Below, piece after piece: positions 26,120 to 35,523 of a stretch of 45,697 nt of DNA. The translations under genes and the position numbers were made by a program. The notes under the pieces were generated by a model. The model had not been told where the DNA came from. It did not search any database and saw only the letters and a list, made by a program, of their open reading frames with translations. Where the stretch lies: assembly GCA_025062195.1 (NCBI GenBank), contig JANXAS010000026.1, positions 1 to 45,697 on the forward strand. The letters are read 5' to 3'. This DNA is from Armatimonadota bacterium. GTDB taxonomy: Bacteria > Armatimonadota > Fervidibacteria > Fervidibacterales > Thermosaccharophagaceae. Positions within the stretch are counted from its first letter, which is position 1. Each line of letters starts with the position of its first letter.

Positions 26120-27274
26120 TCACTCCACCGTGAATGGGTTTACAGGCGTCCCATATCGCCTCACCTCAAAGTGAAGGTGAGGCCCTGTTGACAGCCCAGT
26201 GCTACCAACTGCAGCTATGATCTGACCGGCTTCCACAGTTTCGCCCTCCGAGACATACAACCTTGAGCAATGGGCATACAAAGTTGCAATGCCATTGCCG
26301 TGATCAATGATAACAGTTAAGCCGTAAGCTCTTCTCCAACCGCTGAAGACGACCGTCCCACCTGCTGCTGCTCTTATCGGAGTTCCATAATCTGCCGCTA
26401 TGTCAATCCCAGTGTGAAAACGCACAACCTTGAACACAGGGTGAACCCTATAACCAAAACCGGAGGTGACCATCCCAACGACCGGTCTTACAAATGAGCC
26501 TCTCCAAGGCACCGCTCTAACATTACCCCTTAGCTGCAAAGCGCGCAACATGCGCTCAATGGCTGCCGATTCCTCTTCCCACTCACGCAGGTAGCGTTCA
26601 TACATCATCCGTTCCGATTGAACGGAGCGCAAAATCTTTTCCTGTCTCGCCTTGTGAACTTCCATTTGTCGCTTCTGCCTTGCAACTTGCTCTTGAAGCT
26701 GCCTCAATCTCTCCTCTTGTTCCTCAAGCTCACGCTGCTTCTTTTGAAGCTCATCAAGCCTTTGCTCTATGTCTCTTATCAGCTGCGAATCGCTTGCGAT
26801 GACTTTGCGCAGGACATAAAGCCTGCTCGCTGCATCCATCACATCTTTTGAGGAGAGCAAGAGTGACACATAAGCAATAGGCTCCTGTTTATATATGCTG
26901 ACGAGCCTCTCACGAAACCTCTCTCTATCGCTTGCGAGTTTGTCCGAGAGCAGTTTCACATCCGCCCTCAACCTGTTTACGCGTTGCCTTACAAAAGAAA
27001 GTTGACCGCTTAAGCGGCTATACTGCTCCGTAGCCGAGAGCAAACCTATCTGTATCTGCTGCAGCCTATCCGAGATTGAGCGCTCCTTCCTTTTAACCTC
27101 GCGTAATTTTCTCAGCGCCTCTCTCTTTTTGCGTTCAAGCTCGGCTTTCCTCGCCCTCAGCTGCTTCACCTTTGCTGGCAACGGTGTCTTGCGCTGCGAT
27201 GCTGCTACATCCTCATCCATCATCATTGTAAGCATTATTGCAAGCATCAATATAATGCATGCAATCGCCCTCAT
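26120..27274 (-). CDS. M23 family peptidase with long coiled coil, EnvC-like
   Basis: A 384-residue exported protein. The ATG at 27274 has GGCGGGTGAG upstream. A signal peptide is at 1-25. Residues about 30-245 form a long charged coiled coil (repeated Arg/Lys/Glu/Gln heptads; SIYKQEPIAYVSLLLSSKDV is the usual EnvC-like hairpin). The C-terminal LytM/M23 domain keeps all zinc and catalytic residues: His287 and Asp291 in RFHTGIDIA, YAHCSRL and His368 in PHLHFEVRRYG. It is therefore likely active against peptidoglycan cross-links and not a degenerate activator. It heads the minus-strand envelope cluster with ctpA. Confidence 0.93.
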   Translation of the reverse strand: MRAIACIILMLAIMLTMMMDEDVAASQRKTPLPAKVKQLRARKAELERKKREALRKLREVKRKERSISDRLQQIQIGLLSATEQYSRLSGQLSFVRQRVNRLRADVKLLSDKLASDRERFRERLVSIYKQEPIAYVSLLLSSKDVMDAASRLYVLRKVIASDSQLIRDIEQRLDELQKKQRELEEQEERLRQLQEQVARQKRQMEVHKARQEKILRSVQSERMMYERYLREWEEESAAIERMLRALQLRGNVRAVPWRGSFVRPVVGMVTSGFGYRVHPVFKVVRFHTGIDIAADYGTPIRAAAGGTVVFSGWRRAYGLTVIIDHGNGIATLYAHCSRLYVSEGETVEAGQIIAAVGSTGLSTGPHLHFEVRRYGTPVNPFTVE

Positions 27275-27753
27275 CCACACTCACCCGCCTCACAGCTTGC
27301 TGCGCCATCTTACGGGTGCTATTATGGCTCTTGCAAGGTTTGTTGCCAAACATTGCACCGTGCCGCCTTACAATTAACTATGCTAACGCAAACGCATAGT
27401 TGGTATAGTCGGGCGTGTGATAACATGCGTGATGGTAAAGTGGTTTGTGGATAAAGCAATTTCTAATTTTGCGGTGAGCTATACCATTTTCAAAAATGCA
27501 GTCTCATTGCTTTTCCCAATGGTTATTCCCTATCGTCTACAAGGCAACACTGCATCATTGATGCTTCTGGATGACCGTAGCCCACAATGGGCAAAACTGC
27601 GGGATGAAAGCTTCTGCCATTTCACAACGCAAATAGCGACACAGTGAGGCGCCCCGACAAAAGCTTTCGTTGATTTTGATGCGATGAACAGGATGATAAT
27701 GCCGCATTAACTTCTTGAATGATATTGATATTGGCTTCGTAGAGGTGAAGCGC
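27275..27753. other. intergenic region between divergent M23 and radical SAM genes
   Basis: No convincing gene; a 76-codon open frame on the plus strand at 27417-27647 has no good ribosome site and no recognisable features. The inverted repeat at 27376-27401 is the only clear structure. Confidence 0.4.
27376..27401. promoter_or_regulatory. perfect 8-bp inverted repeat, operator-like
   Basis: AACTATGC and GCATAGTT flank a 10-bp spacer (TAACGCAAAC). It lies about 100 bp upstream of the M23 start and 350 bp upstream of the radical SAM start, so it could be a regulator site for the M23-ctpA cluster. Confidence 0.3.
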
Positions 27754-28863
27754 ATGGGAAAGGATACACAATGTCAACAACCAACATACGTGTGTGCGAA
27801 CTTAAGGCTTGTATTCATCGAGACGACTGTGTCATGTAACTTGGAATGCTCACATTGCCGTCGCACCGCTACATCCCCTACAGACCTACTCTCATTGAAT
27901 GAGCTGGTTGTGCTGACACATGAGCTTATTGAAGTTGGTGAGCCTGTCGTTGTCCTCTCCGGCGGTGAACCGCTATTGCGCGGCGATATCTTTGAAATCG
28001 CGGAAAGCATCGCATCCTCTGGTCTCACCGTATGCATGGCTACTAATGCCACGCTGATTGACGGAGCCGTCGCCGCAAAGATAAAGGCGAGTGGCATAAA
28101 GCGATGTGCCGTAAGTTTGGACGGAGCAACGGCACAGCTGCATGATGCTGTTCGTGGCGTTGCCGGTGCATTTGAGATGGCAATAGCCGGCATACGAAAC
28201 CTCATCTCGCACGGTGTTGAAGTGCAGATAAACATGACGCTAACAAAGAGCAACACAGCCCACCTTAAAGCGACTTACGAACTTGCGCGCAATATCGGAG
28301 CAATAGCTTTCCATGCCTTCTTGCTTGTTCCAGTTGGGTGCGGCGCAAAAATTGCAAGTGACGAACTTATGACAGCAGAAGAATGCGAGAGAGTTCTCAA
28401 CGAGCTATGCGAACTCATGGCGATGGATGAACTTCAGGTTAGAGCCACATGTGCGCCTCACTTTTACAGAATAGCCATGCAGCGCGGTATACTCCAAGGC
28501 GAGCGCAAAGCGACATCCCGCGAGCACAGCGAAATAACCCATAAGGCACTAAGGCACCTTTATCGCTTCACTCGTGGCTGCTTAGCTGGCAGCGGCGTTT
28601 GCTTCATCTCGTATAATGGCAATGTCATGCCATGTGGCTACTTGCCGCTGTCTGCGGGCAACATACGAAAACAATCATTCTCTGATATTTGGCGCAACTC
28701 GGAGTTGTTACGAAGGTTGCGAGATGAAAGGTTGCTTTCCGGTAAGTGCGGGATGTGCGAGTTCAAGCTCATATGCTATGGGTGCAGGGCAAGGGCTTAT
28801 TTTGCAACTGGCAATCTCATGGGCGAAGAGCCATTATGCGCATACGAGCCGGCTACCTGTTAA
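27754..28863 (+). CDS. radical SAM/SPASM protein, NirJ/AhbC/AhbD-like
   Basis: A 369-residue radical SAM enzyme. The ATG at 27754 has GAGGTG 6 nt upstream. Cys28, Cys32 and Cys35 form the CxxxCxxC SAM cluster (CNLECSHCRR), followed by LSGGEPLLR and AVSLDGATAQLHD. RATCAPHFYRI in the middle, and a cysteine-rich SPASM tail (CLAGSGVCFISYNGNVMPCG; GKCGMCEFKLICYGCRARAY; EEPLC), match the heme d1 / alternative heme pathway group that acts on siroheme-derived or coproheme side chains. Its pathway partners are not nearby; the MoxR gene follows on the opposite strand. Another SPASM peptide-modifying role is possible but no precursor peptide gene was seen. Confidence 0.85.
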   Translation: MGKDTQCQQPTYVCANLRLVFIETTVSCNLECSHCRRTATSPTDLLSLNELVVLTHELIEVGEPVVVLSGGEPLLRGDIFEIAESIASSGLTVCMATNATLIDGAVAAKIKASGIKRCAVSLDGATAQLHDAVRGVAGAFEMAIAGIRNLISHGVEVQINMTLTKSNTAHLKATYELARNIGAIAFHAFLLVPVGCGAKIASDELMTAEECERVLNELCELMAMDELQVRATCAPHFYRIAMQRGILQGERKATSREHSEITHKALRHLYRFTRGCLAGSGVCFISYNGNVMPCGYLPLSAGNIRKQSFSDIWRNSELLRRLRDERLLSGKCGMCEFKLICYGCRARAYFATGNLMGEEPLCAYEPATC

Positions 28864-29054
28864 ATCATTTCAAAAACCAATGCTCAATGGGCATCATGAG
28901 GAGGAGAAGATTCTCGCCCGAAGCAAGTGCTCACCCTTCCATTGGTTCCATTGCCTTCCCAAGTAAATTGCGTCCCTCGCCTTACCAAACCCGCACAATC
29001 TCAACTCCAGAATGCGTTTGATACCGCCTTAGCCTTTGAAGGCGGTGTAAGGTA

Positions 29055-30023
29055 TTACCGTGCGATCGGCACCGGAACTGAGCGAATTACATCCTCAACG
29101 ACTTTCTGCTGCGTTATTCCCCTGAGTGTTGCACCGTGCTGGAGTATGAGGCGATGACTTAAAACTGGGATGGCAAGCTCCTTTATGTCATCCGGCAGGA
29201 TGTAGTTTCGCCCATGCATTAAAGCCCATGCTTGACTCATGCGCATCAATCCGATTGAGCCTCTTGGGCTTGCACCAAAAAGCACATCTTGATGTCGGCG
29301 GGTCATTTCAACGAGCGTGACAATGTAATTTCGCAACGCCTCAGCTACATGCACCCTAAGGACAAGCTTCTTCAGCTCAACAATTTCGTCGGGCAAAAGC
29401 ACTGGCTCAACTGATTCAATCGGGTGACCATGTTCTTGGCGCGATAGGACATCAACTTCTTCATCATGCTCAGGGTAGCCCATCTGAACTCGTATGAGGA
29501 ACCTGTCCTTTTGAGACTCCGGCAATGGATATGTGCCGCGCTGCTCAATCGGGTTCTCAGTCGCTATCAGGAAAAATGGGCGCGGCAACTTGTGCGTCAC
29601 ACCGTCAACTGTAACTTGAAACTCTTCCATGCATTCAAGCAAGCTGGCTTGTGTGCGCGGCGTTGCCCTGTTTATCTCGTCAACTAAAACGATGTGTGCA
29701 AATATCGGCCCCGGACGGAAGACAAACTCGCCGGTGCGTTGGTCGTAAACGGAAGTCCCGGTTATGTCGGATGGGAGCAAGTCTGGTGTGCACTGTATGC
29801 GCTTAAATTCACAGCCCGACGCCTTAGCCATAGCCTTTGCAAGGGTTGTCTTTCCGACGCCCGGTATGTCCTCAATCAGCGCGTGCCCGCTGCCCAACAG
29901 GGCTGCTGTCACAAGCTTAATCGCCCGTCGCTTACCCACAATAACCTTTTCAACCTCGGCTATAAAATGTGAGAGGCGCTCCATAGCAGCTTTGCATTCG
30001 GCGTCCGAAAGAGTTGCAGCCAT
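29055..30023 (-). CDS. MoxR family AAA+ ATPase
   Basis: A 322-residue AAA+ chaperone-like ATPase. The ATG at 30023 has AGGTGGTGAG just upstream. The Walker A motif is GVGKTT at 55-60; FAHIVLVDEINRA is Walker B; ATENPIEQRGTYPLPESQKD is the sensor 1/arginine finger segment; a C-terminal lid domain contains GASPRGSIGLMRMSQAWAL. MoxR proteins help maturation of metal-enzyme or VWA-domain partners, and usually sit beside DUF58 and VWA genes; none lies in this window. It is monocistronic here as far as can be seen. Confidence 0.94.
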   Translation of the reverse strand: MAATLSDAECKAAMERLSHFIAEVEKVIVGKRRAIKLVTAALLGSGHALIEDIPGVGKTTLAKAMAKASGCEFKRIQCTPDLLPSDITGTSVYDQRTGEFVFRPGPIFAHIVLVDEINRATPRTQASLLECMEEFQVTVDGVTHKLPRPFFLIATENPIEQRGTYPLPESQKDRFLIRVQMGYPEHDEEVDVLSRQEHGHPIESVEPVLLPDEIVELKKLVLRVHVAEALRNYIVTLVEMTRRHQDVLFGASPRGSIGLMRMSQAWALMHGRNYILPDDIKELAIPVLSHRLILQHGATLRGITQQKVVEDVIRSVPVPIAR

Positions 30024-30530
30024 AACTCACCACCTGATGATCAGCGCATGCAGTTGTTTACACCGCAACGATACGCTAATATGAGTTTGCCGTGATTTAA
30101 TTTGCTAAGCCATTTACCGCACCGCTTGTTCAAAGGTTACAATTTTTAACTGTCATCGGTGTGGCGAACATTGAAATGGTGCGCAGTCTGCAGCTGTCAT
30201 GAAGCAACAGCGAAGTGGCTTTAAAATCTGTGCCAAACGAATCTGATGGCGCTCAACTTCGTTTCATGCCTTACTGCGAGCATTGGGCATCATTTGTGCT
30301 TCGCTCACTGCCAAAATGACTGTCGGGGAAAAGCCCCGACGATAAAGTTAATCGGGACGCTGCCATTTGATGGCGACACTACAAAGCTGGTAGTGACACC
30401 TAAGAGTTGATGCGAGTGCAATGCAAGTGCAATTTGAACCACAAAATGTGGTGTTGCCAATTACACGCAACGGCTATTAAATTCCGTCGGATGCAAACCC
30501 TGATGTTAAAGATGTGAGGTGGTGAGGGCG
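30024..30530. other. intergenic region with degenerate repeat and hairpin
   Basis: No gene is seen. 30199-30280 is a decayed copy of the foldback element (GAAGCAACAGCGAAGTGGCT on the left; CATGCCTTACTGCGAGC on the right). 30322-30340 is a perfect hairpin, GTCGGGG-aaaag-CCCCGAC. The genes on both sides point away, so it is not a terminator for either. Confidence 0.5.
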
Positions 30531-33500
30531 ATGCATTACACCCTTGGACATCAAATTGCTTTCGCATGTCAAAGGTCAATTGCGCTTGCGTGTTTGTCTA
30601 TGTTGGCATTCCTTTCCACAGCGATGTGCACTGATGAGCTTCTCACCAAGTTCGTTAACCCGCCGCACGAGGCAAAGCCACACACATGGTGGCATTGGAT
30701 GAATGGCAATATCACAAAGGAAGGTATAACGAAAGACCTGACTGAGATGAAGCGTGTGGGGCTTGGTGGCGCACAGGTCTTCAATGTTGGCGAAAGGATC
30801 CCCGAAGGCACTGTGCAATTCATGAGCGAAGAATGGCGCGAGTTGTTCAGGCATGCTGTTGAGACTGCATCAAAGCTCGGCTTGGAAATTTGCATCCACA
30901 ACTGTGCCGGATGGTCAAGCAGCGGTGGTCCTTGGATAAAGCCAGAACACGCTATGCAAAGGGTGACTTGGAGCGAAATAAATGTTCAAGGTCCAAAGCG
31001 CTTTGATGGGCAGCTGCCACAACCACCAACAACAGCCGGCTTCTATCGCGACATAGCCACCCTTGCTTTCCCGACACTGCACGGCGAGGGCGTGAGCATC
31101 CGCGCTCTCTCGCCAACGATAACGGCGAGCACAAAGCCCTTTGATGCCAAGCGCATAATTGATGGGCGAGTTGATACTGTTTCCGTCCTTCCACTCCCGG
31201 TAGCCGGGCAGCCACAGTATGTCCAGTTTGAGTTTCAAAAGCCGATCAGAGTTTTTGCCATAACGCTGACAATGGGCGCCGGAAGACAAAGCCATTCTGG
31301 AGAAATACTCATCTCCGAGGATGGCAAATCGTTCAAGCGTCTGCGCTCATTCTCCATACCGAGAAACCAACGCTCAATAACGCTCGCCATAGATGCACCT
31401 TACGACCACATCTACAGGATTGCATTCACACGCCCGGATAGTCAGGCAAAGCAGATCGCAGTTGCTGAGGTGAGCTTTGAACTTTCATTCCGAATTGATA
31501 ACTGGCAAGGCAAAGCAGCCTTCACTCGCATGGACAATCCGGCGCCGGATACTCGTGCTGTTCCCGAGGGCTGCATCATCAAACGCAACAGTATCATTGA
31601 CCTCACATCAAAGCTATCACCGGATGGACATCTTGTGTGGGATGTTCCCGAGGGCAATTGGACAATATTGCGAATTGGCTATACGCCAACTGGGAAGACG
31701 AATCATCCAGCACCACAATCTGGGCTTGGTCTTGAATGCGATAAGCTCAGCAGGGAGGCGCTGGATGTCCATTGGAAGAATGCTATTGCGCCATTGCTTA
31801 AAGATGTGGGGCGGCTTGCCGGAAAGACATTCAAGCATGTCTTGATTGACAGCTACGAAGTTGGCTCGCAAAACTGGACGCACAACTTCCGTGATGAATT
31901 CAGGCGAAGGCGAGGCTATGACCTTCTTCCCTTTCTACCAACACTGACTGGCAGGGTCGTTGACAGCTTGGATATCTCTGAGCGCTTCCTTTGGGACTTC
32001 CGAAAGACGATAGCAGAGTTGTTTGCCGAAAACTATTTTGGTTACTTTGCCGAGCTGTGTCACAAGCACGGTTTGCTACTTTGGGTTGAGCCATACGGCA
32101 ACGGACCGTTTGACGACATAACATGTGGCGGCAAGGCTGATGTGCCAATGTGTGAGTTCTGGGTTGGCACCGGCGTTGGGACTGGAAAGCACATGAATGC
32201 AAAGCTTGCAGCATCAGTCGCCCACACATACGGTAAGAAAATTGTTGCGGCGGAGGCATTCACAGCCTCTCCTGAGAGGGCAGGCTGGCGAAATTACCCG
32301 TATGTTTTGAAGGGGCTTGGTGACTTCATGTTTTGCAGCGGCGTCAATAAGTTCGTCTTTCACCGATTTGCGCACCAACCTTGGCTTGACAGGAAGCCGG
32401 GCATGACGATGGGACCTTGGGGCTTTCACTTTGAGTGGACAAACACTTGGTGGGAGAAAGCGCCCGCATGGATAACCTATATTTCACGCTGCCAATATAT
32501 GCTCCAACAGGGTGTGCATGTTGCCGATGTTTGCTACTTAGTCGGTGATGGTTCGCCAACATCAATAAGCTTGAGCATGCCTACACCACAGGGCTACGAC
32601 TTTGATGCGTGCGATGTTGAAGTCTTATTCAAGCGCATGTCAGTGAAGGATAAAAGGCTTGTCCTGCCCGATGGCACTTCATATGAAGTGCTCGTCCTGC
32701 CAAATGAACAAGTGATGACACCAAATGTGCTTAGAAGGGTTGGCGAGTTAGTTAAAGCTGGCGCGTGGGTCATAGGACCAAAGCCAACTCGCTCACCAAG
32801 CTTGATGGGTTACCCTAAAGCCGATGAAGAGGTGCGATTGCTTTCCGAAAAGATATGGGGCGATTGTGATGGGAAGACGATCAAAGAGCATGCATATGGT
32901 GCCGGAAAAGTTATTTGGGGCAAAAGCATCGCTGAGGTGCTTGAACAAAAAGGCATCAAACCAGATTTTGAGTTTGAGGGAAAGATTTTTGGAACGGCAC
33001 TAAATTACATCCACAGAAGGGTTGGCAACACCGACATCTACTTTGTGGCTAACATGAGGGAGAGATTTGAAACCGTTGATTGCACATTCAGAGTCAGTGG
33101 CAAGTTGCCCGAACTGTGGCACCCAGATAGCGGAAGGATTGAGCGTGCACCAATTTTCTCTCTGTCTGATGGAAGGACGAAGGTGACGTTGACGCTTGAG
33201 CCATACGGGTCGGTCTTCGTCGTCTTTAGGCAACCCGTTGCACGCCCAATTGCGATAACGAGGGTGCTTAAAGACGGTCAGAATGCACTCATGCCAAAGC
33301 CATTGGTCATTGGAAGGCTTGAGATTGTGAGAGCAATCTATGGCGTCCTTGAGGACCCGAAGAGATGCATTGATGTCACAGAGCATTTGAGGAAGTTGGT
33401 GAAGAACAACACGCTGTTTGTTGCGGCATCAAACGAGATAGCTGGTGACCCAGCATACGGCATAGTCAAAAAGATGCGAGTGGATTACACGATTGATGGG

Positions 33501-34268
33501 AAGCCGCACACAGCCATAGTCAACGAGAACGAGATTGTTGAGTTACCACCCAAGGCGATTGGCATCGGATCGATGCTCAGGCTGCGAAGCCTACCTCAAG
33601 GTGCAATTGAATTGCGGGCATTTGAAGCTGGAACATATGAGCTGCATACGACTGAAAGGAAAGTGCTAAGAGCAAAGTTTGCCAATGTGCCAAAACCGAT
33701 TGAGCTAATTGGACCTTGGGAAGTGCGCTTCACTCCAAACTGGGGCGCACCAGAAAAGGTCATATTTGAGGGGCTCATTTCTTGGACGGAGCATAGCAAT
33801 GAGGGCATCAAGTATTACTCAGGCACCGCAACATATGTGAATGAGTTTGAGTTGCCAAAGGAACTCATAGGAAAGGATAAGGCGCTTTACCTTGACCTTG
33901 GCGATGTGATGGTCATTGCAGCAGTAACACTAAATGGGCGAAACCTCGGCATACTGTGGAAACGACCATTCCAAGTTGAGATTACCGATGCCGTTAAGGT
34001 GGGAAAGAACAGGCTCGAAGTCAGCGTCACAAACCTTTGGGTGAATAGACTTATTGGCGATGAGCAACTGCCTGACGACAGGGAGTGGAACCCAGACGGC
34101 AGTTTGAAAGGTTTTCCAAAGTGGATGCTTGAGGGCAAACCGATGCCCAAGACGGGAAGATACACTTGGACGACTTGGCGCCACCACACTAAGGACTCGC
34201 CACTTATCCCGTCAGGGCTGCTTGGACCTGTAAAGATACTCATTGCTACAAAGCGCATACTACATTAG
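30531..34268 (+). CDS. GH106 family alpha-L-rhamnosidase-like enzyme
   Basis: A 1245-residue exported enzyme. The ATG at 30531 has GAGGTGGTGAGGGCG upstream. Residues 1 to about 35 are a signal peptide. The mature N-terminus FVNPPHEAKPHTWWHWMNGN and ITKEGITKDLTEMKRVGLGG are the hallmark of GH106. A discoidin-like insert lies at about 185-330. The barrel continues with LIDSYEVGSQNWT, LLLWVEPYGNGPFDD and KKIVAAEAFT, where candidate catalytic glutamates sit. The C-terminal part (about 1060-1245) is a beta-sandwich ending with a sugar-binding-like domain (DLGDVMVIAAVTLNGRNLGI, typical of GH2-like sandwich domains). GH106 enzymes remove alpha-L-rhamnose from pectin side chains and arabinogalactans. 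It stands alone between repeat-bearing gaps. Confidence 0.9.
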   Translation: MHYTLGHQIAFACQRSIALACLSMLAFLSTAMCTDELLTKFVNPPHEAKPHTWWHWMNGNITKEGITKDLTEMKRVGLGGAQVFNVGERIPEGTVQFMSEEWRELFRHAVETASKLGLEICIHNCAGWSSSGGPWIKPEHAMQRVTWSEINVQGPKRFDGQLPQPPTTAGFYRDIATLAFPTLHGEGVSIRALSPTITASTKPFDAKRIIDGRVDTVSVLPLPVAGQPQYVQFEFQKPIRVFAITLTMGAGRQSHSGEILISEDGKSFKRLRSFSIPRNQRSITLAIDAPYDHIYRIAFTRPDSQAKQIAVAEVSFELSFRIDNWQGKAAFTRMDNPAPDTRAVPEGCIIKRNSIIDLTSKLSPDGHLVWDVPEGNWTILRIGYTPTGKTNHPAPQSGLGLECDKLSREALDVHWKNAIAPLLKDVGRLAGKTFKHVLIDSYEVGSQNWTHNFRDEFRRRRGYDLLPFLPTLTGRVVDSLDISERFLWDFRKTIAELFAENYFGYFAELCHKHGLLLWVEPYGNGPFDDITCGGKADVPMCEFWVGTGVGTGKHMNAKLAASVAHTYGKKIVAAEAFTASPERAGWRNYPYVLKGLGDFMFCSGVNKFVFHRFAHQPWLDRKPGMTMGPWGFHFEWTNTWWEKAPAWITYISRCQYMLQQGVHVADVCYLVGDGSPTSISLSMPTPQGYDFDACDVEVLFKRMSVKDKRLVLPDGTSYEVLVLPNEQVMTPNVLRRVGELVKAGAWVIGPKPTRSPSLMGYPKADEEVRLLSEKIWGDCDGKTIKEHAYGAGKVIWGKSIAEVLEQKGIKPDFEFEGKIFGTALNYIHRRVGNTDIYFVANMRERFETVDCTFRVSGKLPELWHPDSGRIERAPIFSLSDGRTKVTLTLEPYGSVFVVFRQPVARPIAITRVLKDGQNALMPKPLVIGRLEIVRAIYGVLEDPKRCIDVTEHLRKLVKNNTLFVAASNEIAGDPAYGIVKKMRVDYTIDGKPHTAIVNENEIVELPPKAIGIGSMLRLRSLPQGAIELRAFEAGTYELHTTERKVLRAKFANVPKPIELIGPWEVRFTPNWGAPEKVIFEGLISWTEHSNEGIKYYSGTATYVNEFELPKELIGKDKALYLDLGDVMVIAAVTLNGRNLGILWKRPFQVEITDAVKVGKNRLEVSVTNLWVNRLIGDEQLPDDREWNPDGSLKGFPKWMLEGKPMPKTGRYTWTTWRHHTKDSPLIPSGLLGPVKILIATKRILH

Positions 34269-34457
34269 GCATCCCGCACGCAATAGCGAGCACCAACAAT
34301 GCATTCCTTAGGATGAACGAGTAACGAGTATTTATCGGGGTGGCCATCTTCCGCCCATACAAAACAAAAAACAGCTACATAACCCCTATGAGTAAAGAGC
34401 GCGCACCGTTTAAGCTACTTAATCACAAACTTTGAATAACTGTCCGAGGTGATAAAA

Positions 34458-35141
34458 TTGAGGTGGGAAGTTAGCAACCGCCCATCATACTCACTGCTCA
34501 AAATTTCGCTTGAGCCTGGTGAAGCATTGGTAGCCGAGCCTGGCGCAATGGTCTTGTATCGTGGCGCTGTTTTAATTGATACAGGTGCAAGAGGCGGCAT
34601 AGCAGCAGCACTGTTGCGAAGTATGTTTGGTGGCGAAAGTCTGTTTTTGAACACTTTTAGGGCTGAGGGCGAATCCGAGGTTTGGCTTGCTCCGAATCTC
34701 CCAGGAGACATACACTACCTGCCACTTGATGGCAACGGATATATCATACAGCAAGGCTCTTACCTTGCGCATCATGGCGATGCTGAAATTGGAATTGCGT
34801 GGCGTGGCTTCCGTGGCTTGTTAACCGAGGGCGAGTTAATCTGGCTGCGTGTAAGAGGCTATGGTGGTGTTTGGGTGACTGCCTTTGGAGGAATTGAGCA
34901 AGTTAACATTAATGCGGGTGAAAAAGTCATCGTGGACAACTTCCATTTTGTAGCAATGGACGAGGACACAACACACTACATAAGGACATTTGGTGGAATA
35001 AAATCATTCCTGCTTGGCGGTGAGGGTATTGTTGTGGAAGTCCAAGGTCCAACTAACCTATGGCTGCAGACAAGGCACATTGCTTCACTTGCCAATGAAT
35101 TGCTCCCGATTTTAAGGCGCCACTTGAGGAGGAGTTCTTAA
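34458..35141 (+). CDS. AIM24 / TIGR00266 family protein
   Basis: A 227-residue protein. The start is most likely the TTG at 34458, because GAGGTG sits 6 nt before it; the GTG at 34449 lies within that ribosome site. The family pattern is clear: YSLLKISLEPGEALVAEPGA near the start, the Gly/Ala-rich GARGGIAAALLRSMFGGES, and PNLPGDIHYLPLDGNGYIIQ, followed by a double-stranded beta-helix-like repeat. AIM24 relatives are found in mitochondria and bacteria, but the bacterial function is unknown. No operon partner is evident; the next gene is nearly 400 bp downstream across a foldback element. Confidence 0.88.
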   Translation: MRWEVSNRPSYSLLKISLEPGEALVAEPGAMVLYRGAVLIDTGARGGIAAALLRSMFGGESLFLNTFRAEGESEVWLAPNLPGDIHYLPLDGNGYIIQQGSYLAHHGDAEIGIAWRGFRGLLTEGELIWLRVRGYGGVWVTAFGGIEQVNINAGEKVIVDNFHFVAMDEDTTHYIRTFGGIKSFLLGGEGIVVEVQGPTNLWLQTRHIASLANELLPILRRHLRRSS

Positions 35142-35278
35142 ATCTCATCAACGATTTTGAGAAGATCGCCATCAGCGTAATGTGCACATGAAATGCGCAG
35201 CAAAATTCTTCTGCCACTTTGAAAGGATGCTCATATCGTATTGTTAGAGAGCACTTATTGGCATTCATTATCCTCGGC

Positions 35279-35468
35279 TGTTCTTTACTCAAAAGTTTGT
35301 TGGTTCATAGTAAGGCACGAAGCAAAGTTTGGTGCCGTCAAAGTGAGTGCAAGGTGCGGAGTGGAAAGAGCGCAATTAAAATGACAACATAGCACTGATT
35401 TTACACCGCTTCGCTTTCGCATCGTAGCTAACTACGAACCTAACCAACAAAATTCGTAGTATATAGCG
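35279..35468. repeat. foldback (MITE-like) element with exact 8-bp target duplication, copy 5
   Basis: A 190-bp element starting TGTTCTTTACTCAAAAGTTT and ending AATTCGTAGTATATAGCG. Direct repeats TCCTCGGC lie immediately outside, at 35271-35278 and 35469-35476. Inner arms AAGGCACGAAGC...GTGCCGTC and CACCGCTTCGCTTTCGCATC are present. The target duplication marks it as an insertion. It fills most of the gap between the AIM24-like and YedE genes. Confidence 0.85.
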
Positions 35469-35523
35469 TCCTCGGCAAACTGAGCTATTGCTTGTGCCTT
35501 AAACCGAAAGGAGGATGCGTCTT

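Noticed and set aside
27417-27647. 76-codon plus-strand open frame
   Set aside because: It has no ribosome site, no recognisable domain and atypical composition compared with its neighbours.
30322-30340. Intrinsic terminator GTCGGGG-aaaag-CCCCGAC
   Set aside because: It lies between divergent genes and has no following T-run on either strand, so it is more likely part of a repeat.
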